64,000 bases of DNA from Syngnathus acus (GCF_901709675.1 NC_051093.1:9684053-9748052); one strand, 5' to 3'; counted from the first letter of the stretch, positions 41,201 to 49,389 are shown. Made by a program: numbers and translations. Notes: generated from the sequence alone by a model not told the origin.

Positions 41201-42070
41201 ATTGACCTCCCCGGCTTCTTGGGCGGCGTTCCGTTCCCCTGGAGGCCGTAGCAAGATCCTGTGTAGTCAGGTGGGAAGGAGGGGCCCGGCCCGGCCCGGC
41301 CCGGCTTACTGTTGCAGAACGGAAAAAAACTCACTCTGTCATTTGTTTGGCGACTCTTGCAGTATCCATCCCATAGCGATTCATCGCTAGCGACCGGCAG
41401 CTCTGAAGGCAGCCTCCAGACCACCCTGGAAGAAGGCCTGAGCTTCAGCGTCTCGCCACCGCAAAACACCGACTCGCCAGCAGCTCCTTCGCCGCACGAG
41501 TGCCCGCTCCGTCGAGACGGCACCGGCGCTTCTTCCCCGGTCCAAAGCCTGAGACTGAGGCCCAGCCCGTCGGCGGCTCTCACCCTCCAGGCCACCGTCG
41601 GCCAACAGCGGAGCCAAAGCAGCGGGCGAGGTAGCACCAGCCCGGGTTTCACACGGGACGACTCCATCGACCCTTCGGACGAGGACCTGGGCATCGTTAT
41701 CGGCTCCTCCGTGGGCGGTTGCGGCTCCAGTCAAGCGGGAAACAGCGAACACTTGTCGGAGACGCTGAGCAGTTTGTCGCTGACCTCGCTGCTGTCGCCC
41801 GCTTCCGTGGCTTATCCCGGAGCAGCCGTGAAAAAGTGCAATAGCACCGGCAGCCTAGACCGAGGGGGCGGGATGCTTTTGTCGTCCCGAGGGAGAGAGA
41901 CCCGCAGGGAGATTCTAGGTCTGGAGCTTATGGACTCTCAGGGTTTCTTGGCCAACCCTTGGTCGGGGGTGAGGAGAGGAGACGGGGACGAAATGGGAGA
42001 CGCGTCGCCAGGGTTCCGCGGGAAAAGCTCAAGCCAAACAACAGTAGGGCCCTTTCGCAAAAACAGATGA
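6982..42070 (+). CDS. cacna1i: T-type voltage-gated calcium channel alpha-1I (Cav3.3), 35 exons, lacks exon 1
   Basis: The product is the pore-forming subunit of a low-voltage-activated (T-type) calcium channel in the plasma membrane. Family members carry transient calcium current near resting potential and support burst firing. Four homologous domains are seen, each with S1-S6, arginine-rich S4 helices and a pore loop. The filter residues are LEGW (17.7 kb), TQEDW (23.3 kb), SKDGW (28.6 kb) and STGDNW (32.7 kb), giving the EEDD signature of Cav3. The assignment to Cav3.3 rests on [16 protein letters not shown] (IS3-S4), [28 protein letters not shown]-like pore text, [22 protein letters not shown] and a basic RKNR end. 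Cav3.2's nickel-binding His in IS3-S4 is absent. The exons total about 2,238 codons from IS1 to stop; human CACNA1I is about 2,220 residues in full. All junctions are in phase. Exon 1 is missing from the window. A divergent cacna1g is the only serious alternative. Confidence 0.93.
10049..10182 (+). CDS. cacna1i: cacna1i exon: IS2-IS3
   Basis: Encodes [20 protein letters not shown] (IS2) through [14 protein letters not shown] (IS3). Acceptor CTCCCAG, donor GG|GTAAGC, leaving two bases of a Gly codon. Confidence 0.95.
12741..12838 (+). CDS. cacna1i: cacna1i exon: IS3 end and IS4 voltage sensor
   Basis: Encodes [16 protein letters not shown] followed by the IS4 charges in [16 protein letters not shown]. 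The S3-S4 loop has LQN where Cav3.2 has the nickel-binding GHN, which argues against cacna1h. Acceptor CTACAG, donor A|GTGAGG. Confidence 0.96.
13746..13780. repeat. CA microsatellite
   Basis: About 17 CA/CG units in a channel intron. Confidence 0.9.
14248..14407 (+). CDS. cacna1i: cacna1i exon: IS4-S5 linker and IS5
   Basis: Encodes [20 protein letters not shown] and the rest of IS5 through [20 protein letters not shown]. The extracellular EENFT matches Cav3.3 rather than Cav3.2 in this turret region. Donor CT|GTAAGC. Confidence 0.95.
17278..17626 (+). CDS. cacna1i: cacna1i exon: domain I turret and pore helix
   Basis: Encodes the cysteine-rich extracellular turret ([20 protein letters not shown], then [18 protein letters not shown]) and the start of the pore helix, [16 protein letters not shown]. 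It contains an NGS sequon. The acceptor at 17277 is chosen because it keeps phase with the previous exon; a second AG eight bases later does not. Confidence 0.93.
17720..17812 (+). CDS. cacna1i: cacna1i exon: domain I selectivity filter and IS6 start
   Basis: Encodes [20 protein letters not shown] and IS6 up to LLII. The Glu in LEGW is the domain I filter residue. The upstream intron is only 93 bases and carries a T-run. Confidence 0.96.
18558..18597. repeat. CA microsatellite
   Basis: About 20 CA units with one CATCCA interruption. Confidence 0.9.
19107..19434 (+). CDS. cacna1i: cacna1i exon: IS6 end and gating brake
   Basis: Encodes the end of IS6 ([20 protein letters not shown]) and the proximal I-II linker, including [20 protein letters not shown] and a basic stretch LRKARRRSA. 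In Cav3 channels this helix-loop-helix region is the gating brake that holds activation near resting potential. Confidence 0.95.
19513..19880 (+). CDS. cacna1i: cacna1i exon: I-II linker and IIS1
   Basis: Encodes the distal I-II linker, with an acidic run ([16 protein letters not shown]) and a basic run (ARKKKRS), then [20 protein letters not shown] (IIS1) and EHHNQ. It is separated from the previous exon by only 78 in-frame bases without a stop. Confidence 0.93.
20273..20508 (+). mobile_element. hAT-like non-autonomous element, copy B
   Basis: Runs from ATCAAACTCCAGGCCCGGGG to GAGTTTGGCACCCCTG, whose complement is a typical hAT terminal inverted repeat. Internal ATGTGGCCCGC and CAGTTTTTACTGG-TCTCTGATTTCAAAACG align with copy A. 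It lies in a channel intron. Confidence 0.65.
20540..20600. repeat. CTCC/TTCC microsatellite
   Basis: About nine TCCC units then TTCC and variants; it directly follows the hAT-like copy B. Confidence 0.9.
21925..22076 (+). CDS. cacna1i: cacna1i exon: IIS2 and start of IIS3
   Basis: Encodes [20 protein letters not shown] through IIS2 and the start of IIS3 ([13 protein letters not shown]). Donor AG|GTCTCT opens a 66-base intron. Confidence 0.94.
22143..22328 (+). CDS. cacna1i: cacna1i exon: IIS3-IIS5 with voltage sensor
   Basis: Encodes [20 protein letters not shown], the IIS4 charges through [12 protein letters not shown], the KTMDNVATF linker and the start of IIS5 (LLMLFIFIF). Donor AG|GTATCA. 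Confidence 0.95.
23146..23263 (+). CDS. cacna1i: cacna1i exon: domain II turret and pore helix
   Basis: Encodes [20 protein letters not shown] and [17 protein letters not shown]: the end of IIS5, the turret and the pore helix. Acceptor GTTGCAG, donor CAG|GTACAC. Confidence 0.95.
23333..23488 (+). CDS. cacna1i: cacna1i exon: domain II filter and IIS6
   Basis: Encodes [20 protein letters not shown] and IIS6 ([15 protein letters not shown]). The Glu of QEDW is the domain II filter residue. Exactly 52 codons, phase 0 at both ends. Confidence 0.96.
23619..23700 (+). CDS. cacna1i: cacna1i exon: proximal II-III linker
   Basis: Encodes [20 protein letters not shown] and [13 protein letters not shown] is the conserved start of the Cav3 II-III linker. 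Acceptor TTCCACAG, donor G|GTATCA. Confidence 0.9.
24188..24342 (+). CDS. cacna1i: cacna1i exon: II-III linker
   Basis: Encodes [20 protein letters not shown] and [20 protein letters not shown]. The TPNGHLD and LGSRK-SV-SLGR motifs are shared with Cav3.3. Donor GCG|GTACGT. Confidence 0.9.
24785..25504 (+). CDS. cacna1i: cacna1i exon: long central II-III linker exon
   Basis: A single 720-base exon (240 codons). It has the conserved islands [23 protein letters not shown] and YQDCNGK separated by Ser/Pro/Gly-rich text, and ends DMDDELDY. The islands match Cav3.3; the rest is poorly conserved, as expected for this loop. Donor TAT|GTAAGT. Confidence 0.88.
25922..26022 (+). CDS. cacna1i: cacna1i exon: distal II-III linker
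   Basis: Encodes [20 protein letters not shown] and [11 protein letters not shown], the segment just before IIIS1. The KPDWCE text matches Cav3.3 (KPQWCR in Cav3.2). Confidence 0.94.
26546..26669 (+). CDS. cacna1i: cacna1i exon: IIIS1
   Basis: Encodes [20 protein letters not shown] and [16 protein letters not shown] (IIIS1), ending LQGSL. Acceptor GTTTAG follows a long T-run; donor TTG|GTAAAG. Confidence 0.94.
27017..27085 (+). CDS. cacna1i: cacna1i exon: IIIS2
   Basis: A 23-codon exon, [20 protein letters not shown] then TLK, encoding most of IIIS2. Acceptor AATTCAG, donor AAG|GTAACT. Confidence 0.95.
27675..27853 (+). CDS. cacna1i: cacna1i exon: IIIS3-IIIS4 voltage sensor
   Basis: Encodes [24 protein letters not shown]3 ([18 protein letters not shown]) and the IIIS4 charges in [14 protein letters not shown]. 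Acceptor CTCCAG, donor AG|GTGCGG. Confidence 0.96.
27953..28079 (+). CDS. cacna1i: cacna1i exon: IIIS4-S5 linker and IIIS5
   Basis: Encodes [20 protein letters not shown] and IIIS5 ([19 protein letters not shown]). The upstream intron is 99 bases. Confidence 0.96.
28337..28462 (+). CDS. cacna1i: cacna1i exon: domain III turret
   Basis: Encodes [20 protein letters not shown] and [11 protein letters not shown], with an NIT glycosylation sequon and paired cysteines. Phase 0 at both ends. Confidence 0.95.
28555..28644 (+). CDS. cacna1i: cacna1i exon: domain III selectivity filter
   Basis: Encodes [20 protein letters not shown] and [10 protein letters not shown]. The Asp of SKDGW is the domain III filter residue that distinguishes T-type from high-voltage-activated channels. 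The acceptor tract is a C-run. Confidence 0.97.
28758..28950 (+). CDS. cacna1i: cacna1i exon: IIIS6 and III-IV linker
   Basis: Encodes [24 protein letters not shown]6 ([15 protein letters not shown]) and the charged linker [14 protein letters not shown]. The acceptor (AACGCGAAG) has a poor pyrimidine tract, but CCTAAC sits just upstream as a good branch site. Confidence 0.93.
29307..29458 (+). CDS. cacna1i: cacna1i exon: IVS1
   Basis: Encodes [20 protein letters not shown] and IVS1 ([20 protein letters not shown]), ending YNQPR. The AQKLPYYA text matches Cav3.3 (AQRLPYYA). Confidence 0.95.
30022..30131 (+). CDS. cacna1i: cacna1i exon: IVS2
   Basis: Encodes [20 protein letters not shown] and [16 protein letters not shown]2 and the S2-S3 loop. 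Donor AG|GTGCGG. Confidence 0.95.
31290..31423 (+). CDS. cacna1i: cacna1i exon: IVS3-IVS4 voltage sensor
   Basis: Encodes [20 protein letters not shown] (IVS3), [18 protein letters not shown] (IVS4). Acceptor TATCAG, donor G|GTGCGT. Confidence 0.96.
31508..31578 (+). CDS. cacna1i: cacna1i exon: IVS4-S5 linker
   Basis: A 71-base exon encoding [20 protein letters not shown] then LPQ. The upstream intron is 84 bases. Its donor, CAG|GTACAC, is the first part of a CA microsatellite. Skipping would shift the frame. Confidence 0.95.
31581..31626. repeat. CA microsatellite starting inside a 5' splice site
   Basis: About 23 CA units starting two bases after the 3' end of the 71-base channel exon, so the donor is GT plus the repeat. 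Confidence 0.95.
32016..32094 (+). CDS. cacna1i: cacna1i exon: IVS5
   Basis: Encodes [20 protein letters not shown] and ELFGEL (IVS5). FFIYAALGV is shared by Cav3.2 and Cav3.3. Confidence 0.95.
32613..32734 (+). CDS. cacna1i: cacna1i exon: domain IV pore
   Basis: Encodes [20 protein letters not shown] and [14 protein letters not shown]. The Asp of GDNW is the domain IV filter residue. [14 protein letters not shown] is specifically Cav3.3-like. Confidence 0.96.
33110..33362 (+). repeat. 87-bp minisatellite, three copies
   Basis: TGCTAACTAGCAT recurs at 33121, 33208 and 33295 (period 87). Each unit contains AGCATCAACATTGACAAGAA and CTGATCTCCA. It abuts the ATCC tract that precedes the exon at 33402. 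Confidence 0.93.
33402..33824 (+). CDS. cacna1i: cacna1i exon: IVS6 and proximal C-terminus
   Basis: Encodes [23 protein letters not shown]6 ([20 protein letters not shown]), the acidic [20 protein letters not shown] and then a Gly/Ala-rich low-complexity stretch ending YSPAHE. The acceptor tract is an ATCC microsatellite. 141 codons, phase 0 at both ends. Confidence 0.94.
33851..33876. repeat. GT microsatellite
   Basis: Thirteen GT units, 26 bases after the donor of the exon 33402-33824. Confidence 0.9.
35480..35840. promoter_or_regulatory. Candidate intronic regulatory element
   Basis: Intronic block with GTAATTAATTTCATC, GGAGTTATTAATAGAGGG, TCAATCAAACATTATC and GCATAATTAG motifs around a pyrimidine-rich patch. 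Dense homeodomain and PBX-like sites suggest an enhancer. Conservation is untested. Confidence 0.25.
36388..36470. repeat. Imperfect GT microsatellite at a 3' splice site
   Basis: GT/GC-rich repeat running to within five bases of the acceptor of the exon at 36476. Confidence 0.9.
36476..36625 (+). CDS. cacna1i: cacna1i exon: C-terminal WLDSVSL segment
   Basis: Encodes [20 protein letters not shown] and [15 protein letters not shown], close to the Cav3.3 C-tail. It is 150 bases, phase 0 at both ends, so skipping it would keep the frame. Its acceptor follows a long UG repeat. Confidence 0.94.
38132..38260. repeat. TA microsatellite
   Basis: About 128 bases of TA repeat with a few G/C interruptions in the intron before the exon at 38634. 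Confidence 0.95.
38634..38789 (+). CDS. cacna1i: cacna1i exon: C-terminal tail with alternative donors
   Basis: Encodes [20 protein letters not shown] and [17 protein letters not shown]. The last residue is uncertain. A donor after AAG at 38768 and a stronger one, GAG|GTGAGA, after 38789 are both in phase and differ by seven codons. Confidence 0.82.
40690..40846 (+). CDS. cacna1i: cacna1i exon: variable C-terminal tail
   Basis: Encodes [20 protein letters not shown] and [17 protein letters not shown]. The acceptor TCCCTCCCAG is chosen because it restores phase 0; earlier AGs do not. Similarity to mammalian Cav3.3 is weak, so this is the least certain exon. Donor A|GTGAGT. Confidence 0.7.
41035..41270 (+). 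CDS. cacna1i: cacna1i exon: C-terminal tail
   Basis: Encodes text with [12 protein letters not shown] and [13 protein letters not shown], resembling the PLLPMPAEFFHP and GSWASLRSP islands of Cav3.3. Acceptor CTCAAG, donor CAG|GTGGGA, phase 0 at the end. Confidence 0.87.
41363..42070 (+). CDS. cacna1i: cacna1i last coding exon
   Basis: Encodes 235 residues and the stop TGA (42068-42070). Conserved islands are [40 protein letters not shown] and [16 protein letters not shown], and the protein ends in FRKNR. All are Cav3.3-like. Ser/Pro-rich text between the islands is variable. The upstream intron is 92 bases and holds four GGCCC repeats. Confidence 0.93.
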   Translation, partial: YPSHSDSSLATGSSEGSLQTTLEEGLSFSVSPPQNTDSPAAPSPHECPLRRDGTGASSPVQSLRLRPSPSAALTLQATVGQQRSQSSGRGSTSPGFTRDDSIDPSDEDLGIVIGSSVGGCGSSQAGNSEHLSETLSSLSLTSLLSPASVAYPGAAVKKCNSTGSLDRGGGMLLSSRGRETRREILGLELMDSQGFLANPWSGVRRGDGDEMGDASPGFRGKSSSQTTVGPFRKNR

Positions 42071-43655
42071 AACCGACTTTTTCTTCTTCCTTCGTTGGCC
42101 CTTGCACTCTTTCTCTCTCTCTCTCTCTCTCTTCCCACCAATGAAAGAGAGGCTTGCCTGTATTTCCAAGCCTCATCTTCCCCACACGGCCCCCTCCCCT
42201 CTCCAAACATTTGTGATCAACCTATTTTGTGCAAGTGTGCAACCAAGGGACCTGGTCTGGCTTTTGCCGCAGTGCACTCGTAGCCTGCAAAGTTGGGGCC
42301 TAAGGGCTAAAAAGGAGTCAAAGGTTGCAGGTAGCTTGTTCTACCAGCCAGATAGATGTTCAGGGAGGGCCTCGGCCGGGTCACGGAATACGCAAAGGTC
42401 CACTTTAGGGACGGGAACGTTGGGTCATTTGTTTGGCAGAGGAGGGGAGGGGAGGGGAGGAAGCGGATCTGATTTCCATCTGTTCCGGCAGACGGAAACA
42501 ACGGGTGCCACTCGCCTCTCTGCTGACATCACAGGAAAGTGCGAGGTGGAGGAGAGTTCACGCTCGGCCGAGAGCGCTGCCTCAGGTATCCGAGAGATTG
42601 AATGAAATAGCGGCAAAAAGAGGATGGCGGGCGGATGGATGGATGGGAGGCGTAAGGTGAACCTTTGAGCCGGTGAGATTTAAAGCACACGACCGTACTT
42701 CCTCTCACGGCGGGCGACTTTGAGATGCAATGACGAAAGGTTGCAAAGAACCTTGACTTGCATGACGGAAATGCATCTAATGGAAATTTTTACGTATATA
42801 CAAATGTGTGTCCAGATGTCAGTGTTGGGTGATGACCATGTGTTTTTTATTGGCACTATTTTTGTAGAGAAAGAGAATTTAGGCACATGCAAATTGCGGG
42901 CTCCTGTTTGGAAGTCCATTCCGATGCGTCACGTCAAGTTTGTCCGCCAGTGGCTTCCGGTTTTCTAACATTTTTTTTAAAAGTGTGCAAAAAAAAATAC
43001 AAAAAAAAACAATTAAAAATTGCTTGAAATCGTTCCTTCCGTCATTTCTCTTAAGTAAACGGCACGTCGTCCTTTTTAGTTGCGTGTGATGAGTCCTAGC
43101 AGATGAGAGCAGCCATATTCACTCAAGCAGAACGCCCATGGACATCTTGTTTTGCAATTCTGACGCTTTTTCAGATGAAGGAAAATCTACCCATCTGCTG
43201 TTGTAGCAATGCAGCGTAACACTGAGCACAAGCGTCTTTTCATGCAAAATGACTTTTTGGGCCCGGCCGGGCCGCCACATGCTGAATCACTTCAAGCCTG
43301 AAATGAGATGCTAAATTCTTTAGTTGCTAGTATCATACGAGATTTTATTTATTTATTTTTTTTAAATCTATAATATTGAGGTGGTGCAAGCCCCCCACCC
43401 CTCCAAGACTTGCCTCCAAGCCCTCATGCGTGCATGTGTTTGTTACATGACATCAGGTGAGACGACTGCATTTTCCTGATGCTTCTGTTTGTAAACTGAT
43501 GACGAAGATGCCGATGCCTGAGGGTTAAACGCGGAACAACCAAGGGCTGTTTTAGCTTATCCTCCTGTCTTTTCTGAGACCAATGTCAACGAATATGGCA
43601 AGAAAGGTTCAAGCCTGACCACACAGCAATAAATGTTCTATGTGTATGCCCTGAG
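42071..43655 (+). other. cacna1i: Probable 3' UTR of cacna1i
   Basis: This non-coding sequence follows the stop codon and contains a TC repeat (42109-42133). The first well-placed poly(A) signal on this strand is AATAAA at 43628-43633. The transcript end is an inference; no cDNA evidence is available here. Confidence 0.5.
43628..43633 (+). terminator. Candidate poly(A) signal AATAAA for cacna1i
   Basis: Canonical hexamer about 1.56 kb after the stop codon, followed by a GT-rich patch (TTCTATGTGTATG) suitable as a downstream element. Confidence 0.45.
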
Positions 43656-44184
43656 ATGTTTAATGTCATTTTTAAAGGGCGTCTTACAATCGCTGATTGT
43701 GCTTTTGGTACTTTTGTAGCACTCTGGATTTCCCCCGCCCCCCCCCCCCTCTCTATATTGCTTAGGTGCGATCATTTTGTCAAGAATTGCTTGCCTTAAA
43801 TTCTGATTTTCCATCATTTTCAGACATCGGGCTGCCGAGTACATGCGAGCACGCACATCCATGCAGTAATCCATCAGGACAAAGCGCCTTGGGGGTTGTC
43901 TCCAAGCATTGACGCTATCACGCTCTCTGCTGAGAAAAAGCCACATGTGAATGTGGCACAACAAAAGGATTCACGCCGTGTCACCACGATGATCTGCTTG
44001 CATAAGGTCGCCCAATGTAAATCTACAAGGTTAAGTAGTGATGTTCAATGGCGGCCATTTTCAAGCTAAATCATTTCCACAAGGCTAAAGAGCGGCTAGT
44101 AATGTGATGCATATTGTGACGATGAAGTGATCAAAATGTCACCTTTGAAAGGTCTCACGGGTGCACTTGGCTTTTTGTGCCCCC

Positions 44185-44262
44185 CATCCATCCATCCATC
44201 CATCCATCCATCCATCCATCCATCCATCCATCCATCCATCCATCCATCCATCCATCCATCCA
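44185..44262. repeat. ATCC microsatellite
   Basis: About 19 CATC units in intergenic DNA. Confidence 0.95.
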
Positions 44263-47099
44263 CACTGGGCTGCAGCAATCTTCCATTTTCCCAGTGTGAA
44301 TTTGCAAGGCTTGTCAGAGGATCAGCGCTAATGGCTGAAGCTTATCACGTCTCAAGTGAGCCTCGCCGTCGTTGACTTCTTCCTCTCCTGCTCCTTCTTT
44401 ACCTTTTGCTGGAGGGAGGGGGAAATTGTGATACCTTGTGCTTGGGAACACTGACTGCATGCTGCTGACACTGCTGCTTTCTGTGCCACTGCGCTTTCAT
44501 CGTGATGGATTGCTGACAGCTTCCCTCAACACCTGGCCCACAGGTTTGGGAGGGAGATAACGGCTTTGCAAAAAAAAGCATGTTGCAGAAATGGCTTCTG
44601 CTGCAAAAGATTGATTCAGTAAGAAAGTGAGAAGGTTCATTCATTTGATGAGCTGCCTTCGCGCTAAGCGCTTTTGAAATCGCAGTTCAAGCGTTCACAT
44701 CGCCGCTTGGATTGGGACTGTCGTCTTTTGACGTTTCCTACATAGCATTTAAACAGGGGAGTGGTGACTTTTTATATTGACAACTTATTTAAGTCGCTGC
44801 TTCTGATAGTTTGCAAGAGAATGCTTTGCTGGCATTTTAATTGCTCTCAACATGAGAACAAATGATTGTTTTGCCAAAATAAAATTAATGAGCAGAAGAA
44901 AAGTTCACATCGGTTCTTTCCGGCGCACAAAACAAATACTAAATCATGTCTTACAAAGCAAAAAGTAACATTTTCCAAATGCTGCGCTTGCAATAAACTT
45001 TGCTCCACTGTGAAAGAATAAGACACAAAATCATTTCTTTTCCAAATCAGCCTTCACGCAATTCATGTGGGATTGGAATGGACTTCTGCAATTTGCTTTG
45101 TGATGCTTTAGGTGAGCTTGCAGAAGCAAACATCAACGTGATTGACACTTGTCGGTGGAGTCAAGGGAATTTAATGGTTCATGTTGCATCCTTTTATGGA
45201 AGGCGGGGGGTGGGGGGTGTTAAGTTGCTGTGTTAAGTTGCTGTGTTGAGGTTTTGGCTGCAGCCTCTCATGCACAAGATGCTCTCAAAGAGCATTCAGA
45301 GTCAAAATAAGAAAATCATCTCCCTCAACTAAAAAAAAAAATCACATTATGCATGAGACAAGGTTGTGGCGAAGGGCAAAACGTCAAGACGCTCTCACAT
45401 GATTGCATCACATTACAAATACCAAAGCAAGGTTACTAACAGAAATGAAAGATGACTCTCGTTCGTGTCTCGGTCCGTCCATGTCTCTTTGATTTTTGTT
45501 TTGCAAAATTGGAATACAGCTTGATTTTCTCGTTTGTTGCCCGGAACATGTGAGGAACATTCGAACAGTTTGATTTTCAATTTTTATTTCTACACCAAAC
45601 AAGTAGCATGAGACACAAATGGAATAATCCTGCTCGTCTATTTGTTTGAGGTTCTTGCAGGTTGACACCAGCATTTCACCAACTGACCAGGAGATGGCGA
45701 CAGCGTGGCACCTGAAGACGATCTCTCAGCACACCATCAAATGTTTTTGTTGCTCGCTTGCAACACACACTTGTGTTTTTAATCTGTTACTGATGCACTT
45801 AGAAGCCTAACTCTTTTTCTGAACAATGACCATTTATTTTAAAAATGACCGTGAATAATCAGGCTTTTATTTGAAATTGAAAAAAAAAAAAAATTCTTCG
45901 TTTTTAAAAGCCATGGCCCCTCATCTGCAGGTTCATATGAGGTACTCTGATTCCCGAGAGCTTTTGTTTCCCCTCTCAAATTTATCAGCGCAATTAGGCG
46001 CTCTGCTGAGCGTGGATTGTCGGCCCACACTGGGCAAGCAGCACTGCTCCATTGGAGAGCCCCTTTGCAGATGTGATTACAACAAAACAAGTACAGCAAC
46101 GCAGACAAATGGGAGAATGAGACAACATGCTTGAGCATCAAAACATTCCTCCCCAACAGTCTTGAGATGGCTCCACAACAGTATAGTTTTAAAAGGGTTC
46201 ATGAAGGCAAATTACAGTTTGAGGTGTTGACCTTATCTTTGCATGCTTTTTTTTTTTTTTTTTTCTGTCTTCCAGCGATATCATTTAGTTTGTGGTAAGA
46301 TGTTGTGGATGTGAGCTCGCTGCCGGACCAAAGAGTGTGACAGACTGCGAGCGAGGTAAATGCGATTAAGATGGGTCGGCCGCAATCTTTAGCGCACATC
46401 TGTAGGTCCTGTCGGGATGACAGATGGAATGGGATCACTCTCTCCACAGAGTAAAGGATCCTACCCTTGTCCTTGAGGGTGGCGGCAGCCAGATGCTGAT
46501 AAAGGTGGAGAAGATGGAGGAGCATGTAGATTAGGCACATAAGTGAAAACTTCATATTAAGAGTTGATATGGGCAGGTGGCGCCGCTAACTATTAACCCT
46601 TGACCTCTTGACTTTCAGGTTTGAGTGGACTCCTCCACATCAAAAGGTTCATCGATATTACTGGCGGCCGGCCAGCCGTCCGTCCGTCCACCAGCTGATG
46701 CCCCGAGGTTCATCTGGAAGATGTTTGTTTTTGTTGCAAATCAAATTAGCTGCTTGTATATTGACGCCTTCATATTCATGAGAGGATGTGTAGTCGCTCT
46801 GATGAATGCTTGCTTGGTTATGGCTGCCATCTGCCCGCCACGAATGCCGCCAACTCTTCTTCTATTCAAGCAAGCCGCGGTTGCGCTTTGAAGCTCGACA
46901 CGAGGCTTTTATCTTGTTATCTCATTGTATTCCCGTGTGCAATGCCCGCCAGCGTCCCGGGAGGGGTGCAACAAATACCATCCCTCTCTCATCCATCTCT
47001 CACACTGCCGACAATAACAGCGGTGGGAGGGTCGAAAGGAAGGGCTCTGCTTTTTGTTTGAACTACAACGGGAAGGAATTACCAATTGACCATACGCTA

Positions 47100-47950
47100 T
47101 CATGACAAGCCTAATTAACCAGATTCATTATTCATAGGGCGGAAAAGATGTGCCATGAAAGGGGAGGCAAAAGCGCATTATCAGCACTTTCTCGGAGAGG
47201 AAAGCAGATGGAGAATGCTGGAGGGTGCCTGCCGCTTGTGCGTAAAATGAATACAACCGAAAGAAGGACTCATATTCCATCAAACTTTAGTCAAGGCATG
47301 CAATTAGCTCACACTCTGTTATTATTCGCATGAAATCAAAACAGACGGACAAGTAATTCAAGTCTCAGGTAACTATGATCAATAAAGCATGATGGGCTTT
47401 AACATGAGATACCGCTTATCCTTATTAGGATAGGATGTATTGATCTGATGGCAATCAGCGGCGAATGCACAGGTCAATAATGATGCCAAGAGAAGGAGAA
47501 TCCCCTCTGACAGACAAAGATGAGATATAAGCAACAAGGCCCCAAAATGTAATGAAAAGCCTGTCTGTGATCGATAACTAAATACGACAGCTAATGGAGA
47601 GCCAATGATGCGGGAGCTAAAACACTGGCAAAAAAACCAAAAAAACCTCATAGAGTCTCGGCGGCGCTATGCCTGAAAGGCTGCACGGCAGGCACCCCAG
47701 CATCTTGTGTGAAGTAATTAAATGTTAGGCCAATGGAATATTAGTGCTGCAGCTGTGCAATAGAAGTAGGAGCCTTTAGGGCAAATTGAATTCCTTCATC
47801 AAAATATGACTGACAAGCTGAGAGAAGCTGTGAGCGTGTACTGGGAGGCTCCGTCATTAATCAGCACGGTGACAGCACAATTGATGAATTGCCTCGGTAA
47901 CATCTGCGTGATGCTTTGCCTCTTGGCCTTCAACTAAGATTGAGTGAAAG
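47100..47950. promoter_or_regulatory. Candidate conserved non-coding element
   Basis: About 850 bases free of simple repeats, with balanced composition and many homeodomain-like TAATTA/TAATTAA and GATA-like motifs (for example CCTAATTAACC near 47110 and GTAATTAAATG near 47717). This is the texture of vertebrate developmental enhancers, but conservation has not been tested. Confidence 0.3.
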
Positions 47951-48815
47951 TACACAGACCATTATCCATTCTGACTAGTTCCCTTGGGGCAACGTGCAAT
48001 GTCTTTTAGTGAGCAGTTTCAAATGGAAGACACAAGCTCTATGTTCACTCGAGCATATACTGCCCCCTGCTGTTGAGTGTCGGCTCGTGAGTGAACGATT
48101 CGTTCAAAAGAACGAATCCTTTCAGTGAACGTGAGTGAACGGATCACTTCCTGAAGTTATGCGTTCTTTTTTTCAGTTCATATGACTCCAAGCAACATGC
48201 AAGAACGTCACTTATCCCACACCGTAGAATGCGCATTCAAGCTGCTGCCACCCCGCCTCGCCGGAAAACAAAACAAAGAAGAAAAATGACGTAACTGCTC
48301 GTTCACCAACGAGTCATCGCAGGTCTCTTACCGGTTCATCTTTATTTGATCATATTTACCAGGGAGGTGCGGTCAGAGGAGGCAAGGGATGCGTTTGCAG
48401 TTCAATTTTTCACCATACTGATGGAATAAAATCGAGAGGGTATTTGAACTCTACGCTCCTCACGTCTGCAAGTGCGCTATAGTATGGTCGTCGTTAGGTT
48501 TCATTATCATCTTTAATGTCTGCAGGCGCAAAGCATTAAATGTCGCTAATGACGCTGTAGGGCGGCGTTATAAATGTATATCTTTTAGGCCATTTTGACC
48601 TTTTTGTTAACATGCACGTTATACTTGAGGTCATTATTCCTGAATACTATCAATAGTTTGAGATTGAAAGTGACAACCAAATTGGCTTTGGTTGTTGACA
48701 TTGATGTTTTAATTTTGTATTTGTTGGATTGTAGTTGATGGTGTTATTACATTCAATGTGTTTGTGTTTGAATAAAAGGTTGGAAAAAAAAAACGTTATG
48801 CCTACATTTGTTCAT

Positions 48816-48946
48816 TTTGGGGACACCAACTCATATAACAACGTAGAACACATATACATATTGTCATATAAAGCAGTTGACCAAATGTCTGATTTTTATG
48901 TTTTGATTGGCAAATATAAAAACAAGGAATAAAACACCAGACAAAA
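48816..48946 (+). repeat. 128-bp direct repeat, left copy
   Basis: Begins GGGGACACCAAC and ends AATAAAACACCAGACAA, directly abutting the left end of the palindrome. It is nearly identical, in the same orientation, to the copy at 51474-51605. Confidence 0.85.
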
Positions 48947-48961
48947 AAATGCATAAAGTTA

Positions 48962-49386
48962 TTAGGTACACCTGAAAATGGTGGTGTACCTAATGTAGTG
49001 TCTGTGTGACGTCACAGATCAACCAGCCAATCAGGAGGTGGGGGTGAGGGCGGGTGTGGCACTTTTCACTTTCAGTTCAGCTTTGGCCACGATTTTTCCC
49101 TAATGAAGTGGCCTGTGATTAGGTACACCTGAAAATGGCGGCGTACCTAATGGAGTGTCCGAATGACGTCACAGATCAAACAGCCAATCAGAAAGTGGGG
49201 GTGAGGGCGGGTGTGGCACTTTTCACTTTCAGTTAAGCTTTGGCCATGATTTTTCCCTAATGAACTGGCCTGTTATTAGGTACACCTGAAAATGGCGGTG
49301 TACTTAATGTAGTGTCCGAGTGACGTCACAGATCAAACAGCCAATCAGAAAGTGGGGGTGAGGGCGGGTGTGGCACCTTTCACTTT
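48962..49386 (+). repeat. Left 157-bp tandem modules (2.7 copies)
   Basis: Copies start at 48962, 49119 and 49276, a period of exactly 157. Each opens with a 32-base short palindrome (TTAGGTACACC to GGTGTACCTAA), followed by TGACGTCA, CCAATCAG, a G-rich GGGCGGGTGTGGC box and TTTCACTTTCAGTT. Confidence 0.9.
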
Positions 49387-49389
49387 AAC

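Larger units (their letters stand above)
43656..48050. other. Intergenic DNA between cacna1i and the composite repeat
   Basis: No coding exon is recognised. It contains an ATCC microsatellite (44185-44262) and several A or T runs. From about 47.1 kb it becomes a repeat-poor stretch, listed separately as a candidate regulatory region. Confidence 0.55.
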
